Origin: Fasciola hepatica
Taxonomy: Eukaryota > Platyhelminthes > Trematoda > Plagiorchiida > Fasciolidae
Direction of reading: 5' to 3'
Assembly: GCA_948099385.1 (NCBI GenBank)
Contig: CANUEZ040000116.1
Location: 12,215,001 to 12,279,000, forward strand
DNA length: 64,000 bases
This document shows positions 60,510 to 64,000 of this stretch, one piece after another. Within the stretch, counting starts at the first letter, position 1; every line of letters begins with the position of its first letter. The position numbers were made by a program, and so were the translations under genes. The notes under the pieces are model-generated. The model ran no database searches. It was given only the letters and a program-made list of their open reading frames with translations, and was not told the DNA's origin.

Positions 60510-60680
60510 CTTAAATACCCCATGATTGCATTGAACCGGATCACGAGCATGAGCCTTACTAGATAAATTATTCCAAACCTTCCTTTATATATGACACCCT
60601 TACATACTCGTAATCCTTTTGCTTGAAGAAAATGCTTCCGCATCCTTATATTATATGACCAAAGTAGTTGCTACGAGTCA

Positions 60681-60706
60681 GATAGACTGGTCCTGACCAG
60701 TCTATC
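60681..60706. repeat. Perfect 12-bp palindrome with 2-nt centre
   Basis: GATAGACTGGTC, CT, GACCAGTCTATC. It can form a tight hairpin or cruciform. It lies about 170 bp upstream of the RTE LINE start (minus-strand sense). Confidence 0.85.
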
Positions 60707-62433
60707 TCTGTCTGCCAATTTGTTTTCTCTCGTGCTATTCTTGTTTTCTCAACTTGCGACAAGCCATTTCTTTTGTTTTTAAGAATATTATATCAGTTTC
60801 GACCACGAATTTGAAATAGAGCGCGGTAGTTCCATTAGAATAGTTCCGCTGGCTTCCGTCTAGTGCTGTCTCCCTCATGCATATAAACTAGTTCGAAGTT
60901 CTTCCTGATCAGTAGGTTCTATTATGGAGATAGAAGTCAATCATGACACTCTTTATGTAGTCAAGAAGTATGGAAAAACTTTTGATCAAGCCATAAATGA
61001 GCATTTAGCTATTTGCAGTGGACACTCTTGGATGTTCTGTTGTGACCTTTCAATATCAAACATTCTTATTAATGTTGTTTAAAAATGGGGACAATGTAGT
61101 TCAGGACAACAACTCTGAGAAAATGCGTACCTCAAAATCCCGATGATGATCCAACATCAGTTCTGACAGAATGTGACCAAAAATGATTATTCTCATGCAG
61201 CACTTTTCCACCAAGCCCCATTTTTAATGTACCTCTTCAATACTGGAAGTTCGGCCACGATCCTTCAGACCCAAAAACTCGTGTTTCGTGTCTCTCACTT
61301 CTAGGAATTTGCAAAGCAAGGAATCCACAATTACTAATGGCTTCCGCTGAGTTCTGTACGATTTTAATTTGCTAAGCCACTGCCTGTTTTGTGTCCATTG
61401 ACCAGCTGATGATCTGTCGTCACTTGTATCTTCAACAGCCTATTTAACTTGCGCATATTTCGACATCTTCACGATCATGAAACGTGTCAGCAGTGCACCA
61501 TACAGGGTTCTTTCCAAAAACCTTCAGTGAACTCGGAATTCTGTAAACTTTTCACGCCTACGGTGTCAGTTCTCGATACCTGGATTTTTACCTTACCAAT
61601 CGGCTAAAACTTTTTTGTTCACTTTCACACAATCCGACTATTTTTCTGCACGGAGTGTTCCTTTCACTTTGTTCAAACATTTTACTATATTGAAAATAAA
61701 ATAATCCCTCACGTGTAGTACTCATTATTCACGTTTGACATGAACCGTCTCCCCCTCCCACGTTTCTCTTTTGAGACGTGCCCAGCACACCGTTCTTTTA
61801 CAACTTGTTTATGCATTCCTGATTTCTGTTCAACACACTATCTCATTCATCACCGGGTCTTTGACGTCCCCTTCCTCCTGCTCCGCTTTAACAAGGAATT
61901 GTGTACATCAGAAGTGATTGTTTCATTTTCCAATTTTGTTTCGATGATGTCTTAGTATGATCGAAATTTTCGTGTCCGCTTTTCAAGTTCAGTCATAATA
62001 CAGACTTTTCTGCTTTAAATTCCTTGTTTACTTAATTCAGTGTTACACGATCACCAACATCAACCTTCATCAAGTTTGAATCTTGTATCCCAGTTATGTT
62101 TTCACCTTTCCCGTATTTTAACTTTGATTTCAATCACATATGACCGTTCGTTTAATCAACGGAGATACCACTAGTTATGCTGATGTTGTAACAGCGTACA
62201 AGTTCTGCCTAATGCTAAGGGTAGATATGTGTGCCAGAACAGATCCTCAGTTGTTGTTTATAGTTAATACATCTCTGCTAGCCTATAATCTGCTGATATA
62301 AGGACGCAAAGACTCGTCGTGGAGACACATACGCAACTCTGCGCACCTGAAAAATCAAGAAGCTGAATGAAAAACAGTCCTTTCTGAATTTTGACCGTTC
62401 TTAGTCCTCAAAGATCGGGGTAGTAAAACCTGT

Positions 62434-62512
62434 CTATCTCGTTATCGATAGGCAGTATCAGCAGTGTAAGCCGAACCAATTATTTCATTGCGGTCATAAG
62501 ATAACGAGATAG
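62434..62512. repeat. Perfect 13-bp inverted repeat
   Basis: CTATCTCGTTATC (62434-62446) and its exact reverse complement at 62500-62512, spacer 53 nt. It lies downstream of the Penelope-like remnant. Confidence 0.75.
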
Positions 62513-62855
62513 TTTGTGCTTACGTAAATCACTCATTGAACTTTGTGGTCTCAAGGTGATCTGTGTGATACATGCGTGTGACGTACGTGCAAAGTGAATG
62601 GCGATAAGGGTGATTTCCCAGATGCTTCATGCCCAGTTCCAACCACAGACACTGGTTCTCTCCCCATCCGATTCAGTTAACGGGACTATCTATCACTTTC
62701 ACACTGTGTGATGCCACGAATCAAATCTCATTAGCTTTGACAGACGGCCGTGTATCCCTTGATGAATTCACACATATCAGCAACGGACGATGAGAAGCTA
62801 GTATTTTGAGGCGTGCTGGTGAGCACATAACACTTGTAATTGTCCAAACCGCTTC

Positions 62856-63209
62856 CTAGTTCAACCAAGCCGCGTGGTGTTCACGAACACGGTCGGACAA
62901 GCGCCTGGTCGGGCGGCCAGAGTATCTAGTTCCATAAGAAAAGGCGAATGAATACTCACAAAAGGATGCTGCAGACTCTGGCACTCTGTCCTTTAACTGA
63001 AAATACAGAAACTGTGGCCTCGCAGCGTAGAACGTTCTGTTAACTACTTCCGATAATATCAGTTTAATAATTTCGGCTTCCGTATATCCGTTGAACAGAA
63101 AACCTACATGTAACGGCTTTTTTGCGGCCTCTATCTCCCTTGGTTTCTCTTCCTTTCCGTACGTCGATCTGTCCATAAACCTTTCAGGATAGGCATTTTG
63201 TAAGAACAA
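62856..63209 (-). pseudogene. Penelope-like linker and degenerate GIY-YIG endonuclease
   Basis: A 117-codon segment following the RT on the minus strand. It begins with NAYPERFMDR (the Penelope linker, usually NGYP..FI) and ends with the GIY-YIG half that carries the conserved Arg and Glu-His (RLSDRVREH). The GIY strand is changed (FSYGTRYSG). The frame ends at 62856. No hammerhead core is visible in the 450 bp downstream. Confidence 0.75.
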
Positions 63210-63227
63210 ATTCCATAGAATAAGAGT

Positions 63228-63900
63228 TTATTTCTGATTGTCTTTGGAACAGACTGCTCTTGTCCTGGTAACCAGGCATCGTAGTGGACTACTCTTCATA
63301 TTGAGGGGTATGAAACTGTGAAAGTGGATGTATTGCCCGTTCCATGTGACATTTTTATTCATTGATAACTGAACAGAACAATCACTTCGAAGGCTTATGC
63401 ATGCTTTCAAGTAAAACACGCTATAGCCCGTTGCTTCTTCCAAAGTAAGTTTGACTTTTATGTAGGCAGCGCCAAAATTGTTAGGCAGTAAGTTTGTGCC
63501 CACCGTAGTTTCTATAGCACATAAGATGTCGTCTACATATTGTTTGTACACGATGAATTCTCCGATTACTGACTGAAGTTGATTATGTTCGAGCTTCGCT
63601 ATGAAAATATCAGCAAATAAGGGTCTCAAAAGTGATCTCATTGCCCCCCACCCCGTCCTACGGACGATAAATTCTACCGTTAAAGTGAAATTAGGCATTA
63701 TGTGTGCAGTGAAACAGTGTTTCAGCTGATGCAACGGAATAACCAAATTGATTTCGTTACCCTGGATGTATTCGCGTCGATTGATGGCTGCTTTACTGAT
63801 CGGGACATTTTGAGAACAGTGAGGGAACATCAGGTGATACGTATTGCTTGCTTTCTACATTCAAGTTCATTACAGCCTCTACGAAATGAAATGTCTTGTT
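63228..63900 (-). pseudogene. Penelope-like reverse transcriptase fragment
   Basis: An open frame of about 200 codons from 63830 down to 63228, plus an out-of-frame upstream piece. The YVDD box keeps the two catalytic aspartates. The substrate-positioning segment (AMRSLLRPLFADIF) corresponds to the usual GSPLSP...AD region but is altered to RSLLRP. The C-terminal HFHS...RCLV segment is typical of Penelope and not of LINE or LTR reverse transcriptases. The upstream shift and the altered motif make activity unlikely. Confidence 0.83.
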
Positions 63901-64000
63901 GACCGTGTCTAGAGATTTCCACTCTGTACGGTTCCAATAAGCTAGTCAATCACTTCGCTATATGGAGGGTTGCACATATCCGTATTTAGTCTCATTGGGA

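Larger units (their letters stand above)
60510..62855. other. Intergenic between the RTE LINE and the Penelope-like element
   Basis: AT-rich. Contains the 60681 palindrome and the 62434 inverted repeat. No gene recognised. Confidence 0.5.
62856..64000 (-). mobile_element. Penelope-like retroelement, 3' part (RT plus degenerate GIY-YIG), cut by window edge
   Basis: Minus-strand coding remnant. The open segment 63228-63830 holds the RT palm: LFADIFIAKLEHNQL, then QYVDDILCAIE (YVDD at 63528-63539), then LEEATGYSVFYLKACI and TWNGQYIHFHS...RCLVTRTRAVCS, a characteristic Penelope order. Further upstream, past 63840, VSPDVPSLFSKCP resembles the first palm motif but is out of frame. Segment 62856-63209 continues the linker and ends in YSGRPTRRLSDRVREHHAAWL, which matches the second half of the GIY-YIG nuclease with YIG changed to YSG. 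There is a frame break near 63210-63230. Known role: target-primed reverse transcription with GIY-YIG cleavage. This copy is broken. Confidence 0.85.

Overview
This is eukaryotic, repeat-dominated DNA. I found no convincing host protein-coding gene, rRNA or functional tRNA. The mix of elements suggests a parasitic flatworm (cestode or trematode): decayed RTE-type and CR1/jockey-type LINEs, a Penelope-like element with a GIY-YIG remnant, tRNA-derived SINEs, long microsatellites, and a hammerhead-ribozyme tandem repeat. The species cannot be fixed from the sequence alone, and the flatworm assignment is an inference from known repeat landscapes.

Layout. 1-6.27 kb: low-information intergenic DNA with two tRNA-derived SINE remnants and a GAT microsatellite. 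6.3-14.5 kb: the main feature, an 8.2-kb array of about 27 copies of a 301-bp unit. About three units (6299-7191) have the ribozyme on the minus strand and about 24.3 units (7192-14504) have it on the plus strand. They meet head to head at a GTAC tetranucleotide, and (TA)n tracts border both outer ends. Each unit carries a type I hammerhead ribozyme with intact CTGATGA and GAAA core, a 4-bp stem II, a GUC cleavage triplet and a self-complementary stem III strand. This predicts 301-nt monomer RNAs if the array is transcribed. 14.5-25.5 kb: intergenic DNA with SINE remnants and a CR1-like LINE fragment (20.4-21.1 kb). 25.5-25.9, 30.2-30.4 and 39.0-39.1 kb: diverged dispersed relatives of the 301-bp unit with broken ribozyme cores. 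27.2-27.7 kb: a probable solo LTR with TG...CA ends and a 4-bp target-site duplication. 35.5-36.9 and 52.0-54.2 kb: CR1/jockey-like LINE remnants. 51.3 kb: (TAC)n. 56.07-56.56 kb: (GATA)n directly beyond the 3' end of a nearly complete but frameshifted RTE-type LINE (56.95-60.5 kb, minus strand). 62.86-64.0 kb: the RT and GIY-YIG part of a Penelope-like element, running off the right edge.

How the parts could work together. Penelope-like elements are known carriers of hammerhead motifs, and small non-autonomous hammerhead repeats (retrozymes) are thought to borrow retroelement machinery. The 301-bp array, its scattered degenerate copies and the Penelope RT fit a retrozyme-like family in a flatworm genome. 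The link between the array and this particular Penelope copy is inference. All autonomous elements here look dead (frameshifts, altered motifs), whereas the 301-bp array is almost perfectly homogeneous and its ribozymes look intact.
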